Shown here: one piece after another, positions 26,039 through 33,210 of the stretch
How the letters are laid out: the number at the start of each line of letters is the position of its first letter
Position numbering within the stretch: position 1 is the first letter of the stretch
Translations under genes and position numbers: made by a program
Assembly: GCF_023502145.1 (NCBI RefSeq)
Contig: NZ_JAMFLI010000002.1
Span: 1-64,000, forward strand
Length of the DNA stretch: 64,000 bases
Source: Craterilacuibacter sp. RT1T
GTDB lineage: Bacteria; Pseudomonadota; Gammaproteobacteria; Burkholderiales; Chromobacteriaceae
Direction of reading: 5' to 3'
The notes under the pieces: generated by a model
What the model was told of the DNA's origin: nothing
The model's database searches: none
Seen by the model: only the letters and a program-made list of their open reading frames with translations

Positions 26039-27067
26039 ATGCGCACTGTCTATACCGATGATCACCACTTGCATCAAGGCCGGGCTGAACTCTATAACGG
26101 CACCCTGACGGCAAGCTTTGAGAAGCCGTCGCGTGCCGATATGGTGCTGGCGCAGGTTCGTACCCAGATGCTGGGCGAGGTGCTGGCGCCTAAGTCACAT
26201 GGGCTGGCGCCCGTGCTCAAAGTGCATGATGAGGGCTATGTGCGTTTTTGGGAGCGGGCTTGGGAGCGCTGGTCGGCGAGCGGGCGCGACTGGGATGCCT
26301 TGCCCAAAATGTGGCAGGTGCGGCGCTTGCGCGAGCGGATTCCCGAGCATGTCGAAGGCCAGCTTTGTTACTACTCCATGGATGCCGGTACGCCTCTGAC
26401 CGCCGGTACCTGGCCTGCGATTACTGGGGCGGCTAATGTGGCGGTCACCGCTGCCGATTGCCTGCTCTCGGGTGAGAAGTCGGTATTCGCCCTGACGCGT
26501 CCGCCCGGCCATCATGCAGCTTACGACTACTGCGGCGGCTACTGCTACTTCAATAATGCGGCAATTGCGGCGCAGCGTCTGCGGGATGGTGGTGTGCGAA
26601 AACTTGCCGTGCTGGATGTCGACTACCATCACGGCAACGGGACGCAGGATATTTTCTACCGTCGCTCCGATGTACTGTTTTTGTCCATACATGGTGACCC
26701 GCGCACCGAATATCCGTTCTTTCTCGGCTTTGCCGACGAGGAGGGCGAGGGCGAAGGCTTGGGCTTTAATGCCAACTACCCTTTGGCTGCGGGCACCGAT
26801 GTCGCGGGCTGGTTTGCGGCGCTGGAAGCCGCGTGCATCCGCATCCAGGCCTATGGTGCCGAGGCACTGGTGGTGTCGCTTGGCGTGGATACTTTTGAGG
26901 GTGACCCGATTTCCCGTTTTGCACTCAAACACGAAGACTTTACCCGCCTGGGTGCACGTCTGGCGCGTTTGGGTCTGCCTACCCAGTTCTGTTTTGAGGG
27001 GGGGTATGCGGTGGAGGCTATCGGCATCAATGCGGTCAATGTCCTGACCGGATTTGAAGGCGCATAA
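26039..27067 (+). CDS. aphA: Acetylpolyamine amidohydrolase (class II-like histone deacetylase fold)
   Basis: Zinc hydrolase that removes acetyl groups from acetylpolyamines. From the ATG at 26039 the protein has 342 residues, and its key residues fall at the same numbers as I recall for the Mycoplana ramosa enzyme: His158 and His159 (RPPGHHA), zinc ligands Asp195 and His197 (DVDYHHG) and Asp284 (SLGVDTFEGDP), and Tyr323 (EGGY). This makes an active deacetylase likely. A longer start at 25994 has no good ribosome site. No polyamine transport genes are adjacent. A bidirectional hairpin terminator follows. Confidence 0.9.
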   Translation: MRTVYTDDHHLHQGRAELYNGTLTASFEKPSRADMVLAQVRTQMLGEVLAPKSHGLAPVLKVHDEGYVRFWERAWERWSASGRDWDALPKMWQVRRLRERIPEHVEGQLCYYSMDAGTPLTAGTWPAITGAANVAVTAADCLLSGEKSVFALTRPPGHHAAYDYCGGYCYFNNAAIAAQRLRDGGVRKLAVLDVDYHHGNGTQDIFYRRSDVLFLSIHGDPRTEYPFFLGFADEEGEGEGLGFNANYPLAAGTDVAGWFAALEAACIRIQAYGAEALVVSLGVDTFEGDPISRFALKHEDFTRLGARLARLGLPTQFCFEGGYAVEAIGINAVNVLTGFEGA

Positions 27068-27073
27068 TAAAGA

Positions 27074-27102
27074 GGGCTGGCGGCAAGATCTGTCGCCAGC
27101 CC
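27074..27102. terminator. Hairpin terminator between convergent aphA and glutathione peroxidase genes
   Basis: GGGCTGGCG (27074-27082) pairs perfectly with CGCCAGCCC (27094-27102). The flanks are T-poor on the plus side (TTGATG) and show CTCTTTATTAT on the minus side, so it probably serves mainly the minus-strand gene. Confidence 0.75.
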
Positions 27103-27110
27103 TTGATGCT

Positions 27111-27593
27111 TTACAGTAGAGCTTCGATGTCGTCCGCAATGGAGGCAGGGGGGGTTTGCGGGGCAAAGCGCTTGACGACATGGCCCTGGCGGTCAACCAA
27201 GTACTTGGTGAAATTCCATTTGATCGCAGGCAGGCCCAGCAAACCGGGCTTTTCTTTTTTCAGGTAATCCCACAAAGGGCTCGCGTCTTTGCCGTTGACG
27301 TCGACCTTGTCCATCATGGTGAAGCTGACGCCGTAGTTTTTCTGGCAGAAGGCACCAATGCTTGCTGCATCCCCCGGTTCCTGCTGACCAAACTGGTTGC
27401 AAGGAAAACCCAGTATGACCAAGCCTTGGGCGTGATAACGCTGATGCAACGCTTCAAGCTCGGCATATTGCGGGGTAAAGCCGCACTCGCTGGCGGTGTT
27501 GACGATGAGCAGAACCTGACCTTCAAACTGGCTTATGGGCAAAGGCTGGCCATTGATCGCCAACGGCGCGTATTGATAGATAGGGGATGGCAT
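27111..27593 (-). CDS. Glutathione peroxidase family protein (cysteine type)
   Basis: Thiol peroxidase of 160 residues reducing hydroperoxides. The catalytic peroxidatic residue is Cys37 in NTASECGFTPQY, so it is the non-selenium type. The second signature GFPCNQFGQQEPG (about 70-82) includes Cys and Gln of the catalytic set, and KWNFTKYLVDRQG (about 127-139) supplies the catalytic Trp/Asn. Such bacterial enzymes generally use thioredoxin rather than glutathione, which would fit trxC in this window, but this is inference. Transcribed alone on the minus strand from the gene-free stretch upstream. Confidence 0.93.
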   Translation of the reverse strand: MPSPIYQYAPLAINGQPLPISQFEGQVLLIVNTASECGFTPQYAELEALHQRYHAQGLVILGFPCNQFGQQEPGDAASIGAFCQKNYGVSFTMMDKVDVNGKDASPLWDYLKKEKPGLLGLPAIKWNFTKYLVDRQGHVVKRFAPQTPPASIADDIEALL

Positions 27594-27956
27594 CAGGGCT
27601 ACCGCAAGGATGAAGAATAGCTAGCTTAAAGCAAGGTACATGCCAAACGCAATGCGTGGAGGAGTGCGGGAAAGTGACAGACAAAAAAGAAGCGCCGTGG
27701 CAAGGGGGAACCACGACGCCCCAAGGAAAACAGCTTGCTGTGCAAGAACCCTGTGCCCATCAAGGGCAAACCGGATCCTTCGTTAAAGGTAGAGCATGTA
27801 TCGGGGAAAAGCGAGGATGAATCGAGAAAGGATATGGATCTGATTACTATCTGCAACAAAAAGGGGAAACGGTGATATTTGTCCGGCCAGCAGTCCGCCT
27901 GATTCAGGAAGATCTGCCGGCCGGTGTTTACATCAAAGCATCAGTGCTATGTACAA
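27594..27956. other. 363-bp stretch without an assignable gene
   Basis: The stretch lies between the start of the glutathione peroxidase gene and the end of the M14 carboxypeptidase gene, both on the minus strand. Short open frames exist (for example about 77 codons on the minus strand, 27626-27859), but they lack a ribosome site, have unusual composition (Phe/Leu/Ser rich) and resemble nothing I know. The base composition is less GC-biased than in the neighbours. It must hold the glutathione peroxidase promoter; I see no clear promoter, terminator or repeat beyond a short CGTGG/CCACG pairing near 27693-27714. Confidence 0.4.
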
Positions 27957-29084
27957 TCAGCGCAGGTGGCGCAAGACAGCGAGAATGGGGGAGAGGGCGG
28001 CTTCGCCCATGCGCAGGCTGCGCTGGCCGTTCCAGCCAAAGTCGTCATCCGGCAGATTAGCGTTATCCTTGAACGGCATTTCCAGTGTGAAAGCGAGACA
28101 GCGGAACTGTTCGGCAACCCAAGCGGTTGCCCAGGTCAGCTCGGCTTGCCCTTTTTCTTGCTTCGGATAGCCGATTTCATCCTGAAAATCCGGGCAAGCA
28201 AGTTGTAGCTGCTCTTTGAAAAGCGTTTCCAGCCTGGAAATACGTTCATCGTATGAAGGCACACCTTCGCTGCCTGCGGCAAAGACATAAGGCAGTGCTT
28301 CATCGCCGTGGATGTCGAGGAACAGGTCGACTCCGGTTTCCAGCATTTTCTGGCGAACTGCCAGCACCTCAGGGCTCTTGCCTGCGCTTGGAGCATGCCA
28401 TTCACGATTGAGGTTGGCACCGGCGGCATTGGTTCTGAGATTGCCGTGGATGGCGCCGTCCGGATTCATATTCGGCACAATGTAGAAGGTGGCCGAGTCC
28501 AATAGCAAGCGGCTAGTCGGGTCTTGTGGGTCCAGCAAGCGATTGAGCAAGCCTTCCACAAACCATTCGGCCATGGTTTCCCCTGGGTGCTGGCGGGCAA
28601 TAATCCAGATCTTGAGGTCGGACTCGACTTCATGACCTATGGTCAGCAGGTCGATATCGCGGTCTTCAATGGTTGAGCCCAGCGAGCTGACATCACACAG
28701 GCCGGAGCTTTGTGCCTGGCCGATCAGGTTGAGGTGTTGCTCGTAGGAGTAGGGCTCGAAATAGGCGTAGTAGATGCTGCCGGCCAGCGGGACATGCTCG
28801 ATGGTCAGTGTCTGCCCATCATAGGTCGTCGGTACGCGGAACCAGTTGACGCGGTCGTATGAGGCCATGGCCTGATAGTCCTGCCAGCCTTGCGGGTAGG
28901 CACATTCTCCTGCATTGAGAAAACGTAGCGTACATGGTTGGTAGGCTGCGCCTTGCAGGCGGAAATAAAACCATTGGGCAAAGCTGGCGGCATTGTCCTG
29001 ACGGATCTTGAGTTGGATGTCGGAAAAATCGTCAAACTGGACAACTTCGATACTGCCGGCGTCAAAATGGCTGCTGATTTTCAT
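27957..29084 (-). CDS. M14-family zinc carboxypeptidase (cytosolic carboxypeptidase-like)
   Basis: A 375-residue metallocarboxypeptidase. The N-terminal 110 residues form a beta domain typical of the cytosolic carboxypeptidase/Nna1-like subfamily, with FAQWFYFRLQG. The catalytic domain carries zinc ligands His166 and Glu169 (ARQHPGET) and His259 (LDIHGDE), the NPDG turn at about 207-210 and LNREWH, and a catalytic Glu in FTLEMPFK near 340. No signal peptide, so it is cytoplasmic. The start at 29084 begins the beta domain; an extension to 29174 lacks support. In bacteria the substrate is unknown. Confidence 0.88.
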   Translation of the reverse strand: MKISSHFDAGSIEVVQFDDFSDIQLKIRQDNAASFAQWFYFRLQGAAYQPCTLRFLNAGECAYPQGWQDYQAMASYDRVNWFRVPTTYDGQTLTIEHVPLAGSIYYAYFEPYSYEQHLNLIGQAQSSGLCDVSSLGSTIEDRDIDLLTIGHEVESDLKIWIIARQHPGETMAEWFVEGLLNRLLDPQDPTSRLLLDSATFYIVPNMNPDGAIHGNLRTNAAGANLNREWHAPSAGKSPEVLAVRQKMLETGVDLFLDIHGDEALPYVFAAGSEGVPSYDERISRLETLFKEQLQLACPDFQDEIGYPKQEKGQAELTWATAWVAEQFRCLAFTLEMPFKDNANLPDDDFGWNGQRSLRMGEAALSPILAVLRHLR

Positions 29085-29166
29085 CCGATATAACCTCGGG
29101 CTCGGTGAACGGTGGAAACAAGAGCAGATTGTACTGCTTGTTGGCCGGTGTATCACCCCCATGATA

Positions 29167-29190
29167 CAAAACACCCCGCATGCGGGGTGT
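29167..29190 (-). terminator. Terminator of the phasin gene: perfect 20-bp palindrome
   Basis: ACACCCCGCA followed by TGCGGGGTGT (29171-29190) is a perfect palindrome. Read on the minus strand it is followed by TTTTG, fitting a terminator for the phasin gene. A second inverted repeat GTATCA/TGATAC (29150-29167) sits directly beyond it, and GGCTTG/CAAGCC flank 29199-29220 on the near side. Confidence 0.7.
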
Positions 29191-29233
29191 CGGATGCAGG
29201 CTTGCTAATCAAGGCAAGCCCGAAAGTGCAGAC

Positions 29234-29788
29234 TTAAGCGTTGTTGCGCTTGGCGTTGGCGTTTTTAACAGCGTCAGCGGTTGCGCTGCCTGCCGTTTTG
29301 ATATTGCTGTCGGCAAGGTGTACCACTTGCTGTGCGCTTTGCGTCACGCTGTTGACGGCAGCTGCGGTGGCTGCAATCGATGTTTTGACGGCGCTGACAG
29401 CGGCATCGGATCCTGCCGGGGCGTTCTTGGCCAGGGTTTCAATCGAGCTGATCAGGCCTTTATTGAAGTTGCCGATATTGTCTTCGACCAGTTTGGTCAT
29501 GGCACTTTGTGTCTGGGAGATGATCTCGTAAAAACCGCGTGCGTTTTCTACGGCTTTTTCCGCAGCGAGGCCGGCCATTTTATTGAGGTTTGCTGCGATG
29601 CTTTGTGGATCGCTGGTGCCTGACAGCTCACGGGCAAACTCGGAATTTTCTTGCAGGGTCTGCTTGGAGATGTCCAGATTGAACCTGACCAGACGCTCAG
29701 TGCTGTCCAGTGCGATTTGTGCTGCACGCAATGTGATCTCGTAGTGATTGAGAGAAAAGGTATTGAGTTGTTCTTTGGCGGTATTCAT
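29234..29788 (-). CDS. phaP: Phasin (PHA granule-associated protein)
   Basis: Amphipathic protein coating polyhydroxyalkanoate granules, 184 residues. The phasin_2 pattern is clear: a helical N-terminus with LNHYEITLRAAQIALDSTERLVRFNLD at about 13-39, given here in outline only, then SKQTLQENSEFARELSG and EKAVENARGFYEI. The tail is Ala/Ser/Thr rich and ends in basic residues, without any signal peptide. It is divergent from phaR, the regulator that normally represses phasin until granules form. No PHA synthase gene is in the window. Confidence 0.92.
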   Translation of the reverse strand: MNTAKEQLNTFSLNHYEITLRAAQIALDSTERLVRFNLDISKQTLQENSEFARELSGTSDPQSIAANLNKMAGLAAEKAVENARGFYEIISQTQSAMTKLVEDNIGNFNKGLISSIETLAKNAPAGSDAAVSAVKTSIAATAAAVNSVTQSAQQVVHLADSNIKTAGSATADAVKNANAKRNNA

Positions 29789-29880
29789 ATCGTCGGTTTC
29801 CTTTGGCTTTGAAGGTTTTAATCGGGCGATTCAGGATGCCGTTTTGAGTTCTTTTTGCAGCAAGTGATTGTTTTTTTTAG

Positions 29881-29895
29881 TTGTGCTATGCACAA
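29881..29895. promoter_or_regulatory. Candidate PhaR operator in the phaP-phaR intergenic region
   Basis: TTGTGC-TAT-GCACAA is a perfect 6-bp inverted repeat about 90 bp from phaP and 120 bp from phaR. Close by lie a TGCAGTGCA core inside CTAT/ATAG arms (29907-29927) and TACTCT/AGAGTA (29945-29970). PhaR is known to bind TGC-rich sites in related species, so the first two are plausible operators; binding is inferred. Confidence 0.5.
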
Positions 29896-30016
29896 TCCAC
29901 CTCAATCTATCATGCAGTGCAGCATAGCGCTAGACGTTTAACTCTACTCTGTTGTTTTTATGATAGAGTAATGTTGTGTTGCAATGTAAAACAGAAATAT
30001 ACAAAGGGGGAGTTTC

Positions 30017-30589
30017 ATGAGCACAGAAAAACGGGTTATTAAGAAATATCCCAACCGCCGCCTGTACGATACCGCGACCAGTTCATATATCACGTTGGAA
30101 GATGTTAAGCGCCTGGTGCTGGACAATGTCGATCTGCAGGTTGTGGACGCCAAGACCCAGGAAGATATTTCACGCAGTGTCTTGCTGCAGATCATTCTGG
30201 AGGAGGAGAGCGGTGGCTCCCCCATATTTACTCATGACGTATTGACCCAGTTCATCCGTTCTTATGGGCAGGCGATGCAGGGCATGATGGGACCGTTTTT
30301 GGAGAAGAATCTGGAGATTTTCGGCCAGTTGCAGAAAAAAATGCAGGAGCAGAGCCGTTCCTTGTGCTCGGATGGTAATGGCTGGAATGCCAATTTGTGG
30401 GGTGAGTATATGAAGCTCCAGGCACCTGCGATGCAGAACCTGATGTCGAATTATATGGAGCAGAGCAGCACGACGTTTCTTGATATGCAAAACCGTATGC
30501 AGGAGCAGACCAAGCAGTTGTTCTCGGGTTTTGCTTTCCCCGGATTTCCTATCCCACCGGCTCAAGCCGAAGACAACAACAAAAAATAA
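30017..30589 (+). CDS. phaR: Polyhydroxyalkanoate synthesis repressor PhaR
   Basis: Transcriptional repressor that binds both DNA and PHA granules, coupling phasin production to polymer formation. The 190-residue protein has the conserved N-terminal DNA-binding domain, starting KRVIKKYPNRRLYDT (about 5-19) with TLEDVKRLV and DISRSVLLQII following, then an accumulation-associated C-terminal region that is Met/Gln rich and amphipathic. The ATG follows AAAGGGGGAG. It is divergent from phaP and converges on hypF, separated from it by a long hairpin terminator. Confidence 0.94.
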   Translation: MSTEKRVIKKYPNRRLYDTATSSYITLEDVKRLVLDNVDLQVVDAKTQEDISRSVLLQIILEEESGGSPIFTHDVLTQFIRSYGQAMQGMMGPFLEKNLEIFGQLQKKMQEQSRSLCSDGNGWNANLWGEYMKLQAPAMQNLMSNYMEQSSTTFLDMQNRMQEQTKQLFSGFAFPGFPIPPAQAEDNNKK

Positions 30590-30605
30590 AGCTTGTTGCA
30601 GATGC

Positions 30606-30642
30606 ATGCAAAACGCCTGCCGGTGTGGCAGGCGTTTTGCAT
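30606..30642. terminator. Bidirectional terminator between phaR and hypF
   Basis: A perfect 16-bp stem (30606-30621 with 30627-30642) closes a 5-nt loop GGTGT. The arms contain CAAAACGCCTGCC and GGCAGGCGTTTTG, so each strand has a T-rich 3' arm after the GC-rich core, as expected for a terminator shared by convergent genes. Confidence 0.92.
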
Positions 30643-30651
30643 TTAACCCGT

Positions 30652-32955
30652 TTACCCTTTTGTCTGGGCCTGCAGGCGCTGGCGGGCAATCCAGGCTTGC
30701 CCCAGGCTGATGCCCCCGTCGTTTGCGGGCAGTTGCTTGGCGCGCAATGCCGTGATGCCGCCTTCTTGCAGGCGCGGCAGTAACGCGGCCATCAGTCGGC
30801 GGTTGCTGCAGCAGCCGCCGCTTAACACCACGGTCTTGATGCCACTGGCCGCGCAGCCATGGTATGCCCAGTCGGCCAGTGCAGCGGCAAGTGTCGCATG
30901 CCAGATGCCGGAAATTTCACCGGTTTTACCTCCGAGGGCGACCAGTTGGCGACAGACCGGCATGAGGTCGAGCTGCATGTCTTTGATCTGCCAGCCATCC
31001 AGCATCGGCGCGCATTCTTCTGCTATTTCCTCCAGCCGTTGCAAGGCCTCGTTGTCAAAGCGCTGTTCATCGCACAGACCACACAGACCCGCAATCGCTG
31101 CGAACCAAAGCGCCATACTGCTGGTGTTTTGTAGTTGCAGCGGTTTTTCCAGTTGAGTGGCAATGGCAGGCCAGGCTGGGCGCTGGCCAAATCGACGCTG
31201 GGCTTCTTGCTCTTCACCCAGTGCATAAAGCAAAGAACTTGCCATCAGCCATGGCTCGTGCATGGCGCGCAAGCCCCCAGGCAAGGGGAGGGGCGCGAGT
31301 TGGCCTAATAGCTCGAAGTGGCCACCATGGATTTGCATGAGTTCGCCACCCCAGCCTTTGCCGTCTTCCCCAAGACCGAATGCATCCAGTGCCAAGCCTA
31401 ATGCCGGGCTGGTGTGACCATGCTCGGCCAGTACGGCAGCAATATGTGCTTGATGATGCTGGATATGAAACAGAGGCACACGGTAGTGTCTGGCCATCTC
31501 TTCAGCCAGCCGGCTTGAGCTCTGGCTAAGGTCAAGGTCACAGGCGATGGCGGCAGGCGTGATATCGGTCAGCTCAAGCAGGTGATGGGCACTGGCCTCC
31601 ATGGCATCGCAGTTCAGCGGATGGTTCAGGTCGCCGACATGCGGTGAGACAAAAGCCTCCTGCCCCCGCAGGACGCAAACGGTATTTTTATGCTGGGCAC
31701 CCAGCGCCAGAATACTGGGGCCGGAACTTGCCAGCGGGAGCGGATCCGGTGCGTAGCCACGGGCACGGCGCAGGAAGAGAGGCTGCTTGCCATCCTGAAT
31801 CAGTACGCTGTCGTCGCAGCGTGCGACGATGTTGCGGTTGTGCAGCAAGAAGACATCTGCCAACTGGTTCAGCCGCTCGCGTGCTTCCCGGTTACTGACC
31901 ACAATAGGCTCGCCGCTAGGATTGGCGCTCGTCATCACCCAGACACGGTCACAAGCTTCCTCCAGCCATGCATGGCCTTCCGGTCTGCCCAGCGCTTCAT
32001 GAAACAGCAGCCATTGTTGTGGGGTGTAAGGCAGCATCACCCCCAGACTGTCCAGTTCAGGGGCCACACCAGGAAGCTTGGCATCGGTGTCATGACGTTT
32101 GCGCAACAATACGATGGGGCGCTCGCGTGATGCTAGCAGTTCGGCTTCTTCCGGGCTGATGTGGCATAGCCGTTGGGCGGAGGCAATATTGAATACCATG
32201 ACGGCCAGTGGTTTGTCCCGTCGTTTTTTCTGCCCTCGCACCCGGCTCACGGCCTCTTCCTTGCTTGCATCACAGACCAGATGAAAGCCTCCGATACCCT
32301 TCATCGCGATGCTGCGCCCCATATTGAGTACTTGCAGGGAACCCGCTATCGCATCGCCTTTCAATGCCTGACCAAAGCGATCGGTCAATGACAGGCGCGG
32401 GCCACAGGCCGGGCAGGCATTTGGCTCGGCATGGAAGCGGCGGCTTTCCGGGCTGTGATATTCATCATTGCAGCTTGGACACAGGGTAAAGGCGGCCATG
32501 CTGGTTTCGGCCCTGTCGTATGGCAGGGCGTGGGTGATGCTGTAGCGCGGGCCGCAATCCGTACAATTGATAAACGGGTAGCGGTAGCGGCGATTGCCTG
32601 GTTCGAACAGCTCATGCAGACAGTTGGGGCAGCTTGCCATGTCTGCCGGCACATAAGCGTGTGTGGCCTTGCCGCTGCTACTGAGTATTTCGAAATGATC
32701 GCATTCATCTTGCAGCGGGATAGCTTCCTGCTTCAGGCTATCCAGTCTGGCCAGAGGCGGCAAGTTCTGGCGCAGGGCTTTTTGGCATGCTGCCACGGTC
32801 TCGTCAGGGCCTTGCAACTCGATAACGACGCCTTCGCCGGTGTTTTTTACAAAACCGCTCAGGTGGTGGTTTTTTACGATGCGCCAGACATGAGGACGAA
32901 AGCCAACGCCCTGGACGCGTCCGAGAATAGTGAGGCGGGTGCGGCAAGTCATCAT
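30652..32955 (-). CDS. hypF: Carbamoyltransferase HypF ([NiFe]-hydrogenase maturation)
   Basis: Makes the carbamoyl group from carbamoyl phosphate and passes it to HypE, as the source of the cyanide ligands of [NiFe]-hydrogenase. All four parts are present in 767 residues: acylphosphatase domain with GRVQGVGFRPHVWR (about 12-25), two zinc fingers with CPNC/CTDC and CPSC/CPAC pairs (about 112-190), a YrdC-like nucleotide domain, and a Kae1-like domain with HHQAHIAA. No catalytic residue is visibly lost. Unusually, no hypA-E or hydrogenase gene is near; both neighbours are unrelated. Confidence 0.94.
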   Translation of the reverse strand: MMTCRTRLTILGRVQGVGFRPHVWRIVKNHHLSGFVKNTGEGVVIELQGPDETVAACQKALRQNLPPLARLDSLKQEAIPLQDECDHFEILSSSGKATHAYVPADMASCPNCLHELFEPGNRRYRYPFINCTDCGPRYSITHALPYDRAETSMAAFTLCPSCNDEYHSPESRRFHAEPNACPACGPRLSLTDRFGQALKGDAIAGSLQVLNMGRSIAMKGIGGFHLVCDASKEEAVSRVRGQKKRRDKPLAVMVFNIASAQRLCHISPEEAELLASRERPIVLLRKRHDTDAKLPGVAPELDSLGVMLPYTPQQWLLFHEALGRPEGHAWLEEACDRVWVMTSANPSGEPIVVSNREARERLNQLADVFLLHNRNIVARCDDSVLIQDGKQPLFLRRARGYAPDPLPLASSGPSILALGAQHKNTVCVLRGQEAFVSPHVGDLNHPLNCDAMEASAHHLLELTDITPAAIACDLDLSQSSSRLAEEMARHYRVPLFHIQHHQAHIAAVLAEHGHTSPALGLALDAFGLGEDGKGWGGELMQIHGGHFELLGQLAPLPLPGGLRAMHEPWLMASSLLYALGEEQEAQRRFGQRPAWPAIATQLEKPLQLQNTSSMALWFAAIAGLCGLCDEQRFDNEALQRLEEIAEECAPMLDGWQIKDMQLDLMPVCRQLVALGGKTGEISGIWHATLAAALADWAYHGCAASGIKTVVLSGGCCSNRRLMAALLPRLQEGGITALRAKQLPANDGGISLGQAWIARQRLQAQTKG

Positions 32956-33149
32956 GTGTTTTTCTCGGTGTGCTGTATCGGATAAGTATGCAGCCTATGT
33001 CGAGCCATGCTGCAGCGCGGAAAGAAATTTTCTACATTTTAAGCATTTAAATATTGATTGGAAGTGGAAATTGATAATTTTATGAACTAAATTGGATGAA
33101 TTTGTTATTATTCAAATTGAATTAGGGGTGGTGGAAAACGATTGTCCAG

Positions 33150-33180
33150 CATTTATCGTGCTTGCAGGGCATGATAAATG
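33150..33180. repeat. Inverted repeat before the CBS-PAS-GGDEF-EAL gene
   Basis: CATTTATC (33150-33157) and GATAAATG (33173-33180) form an 8-bp inverted repeat, extendable outward to CCAG...CTGG with one unmatched base. It lies about 30 bp before the preferred GTG start in an AT-rich region and could be an operator or a leader hairpin. Confidence 0.5.
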
Positions 33181-33210
33181 GCTGGTGGCGGTTTTTTATT
33201 GGGGGTGTGT

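Noticed and set aside
27626-27859. A 77-codon minus-strand frame in the gene-free stretch
   Set aside because: There is no ribosome site, no recognisable domain, and the hydrophobic-Ser composition has no start or end that fits an operon.
29171-29190. Perfect 20-bp palindrome as a protein-binding operator for the M14 gene
   Set aside because: On the minus strand it is followed by a T run and lies just past the phasin stop, so a terminator explains it better.
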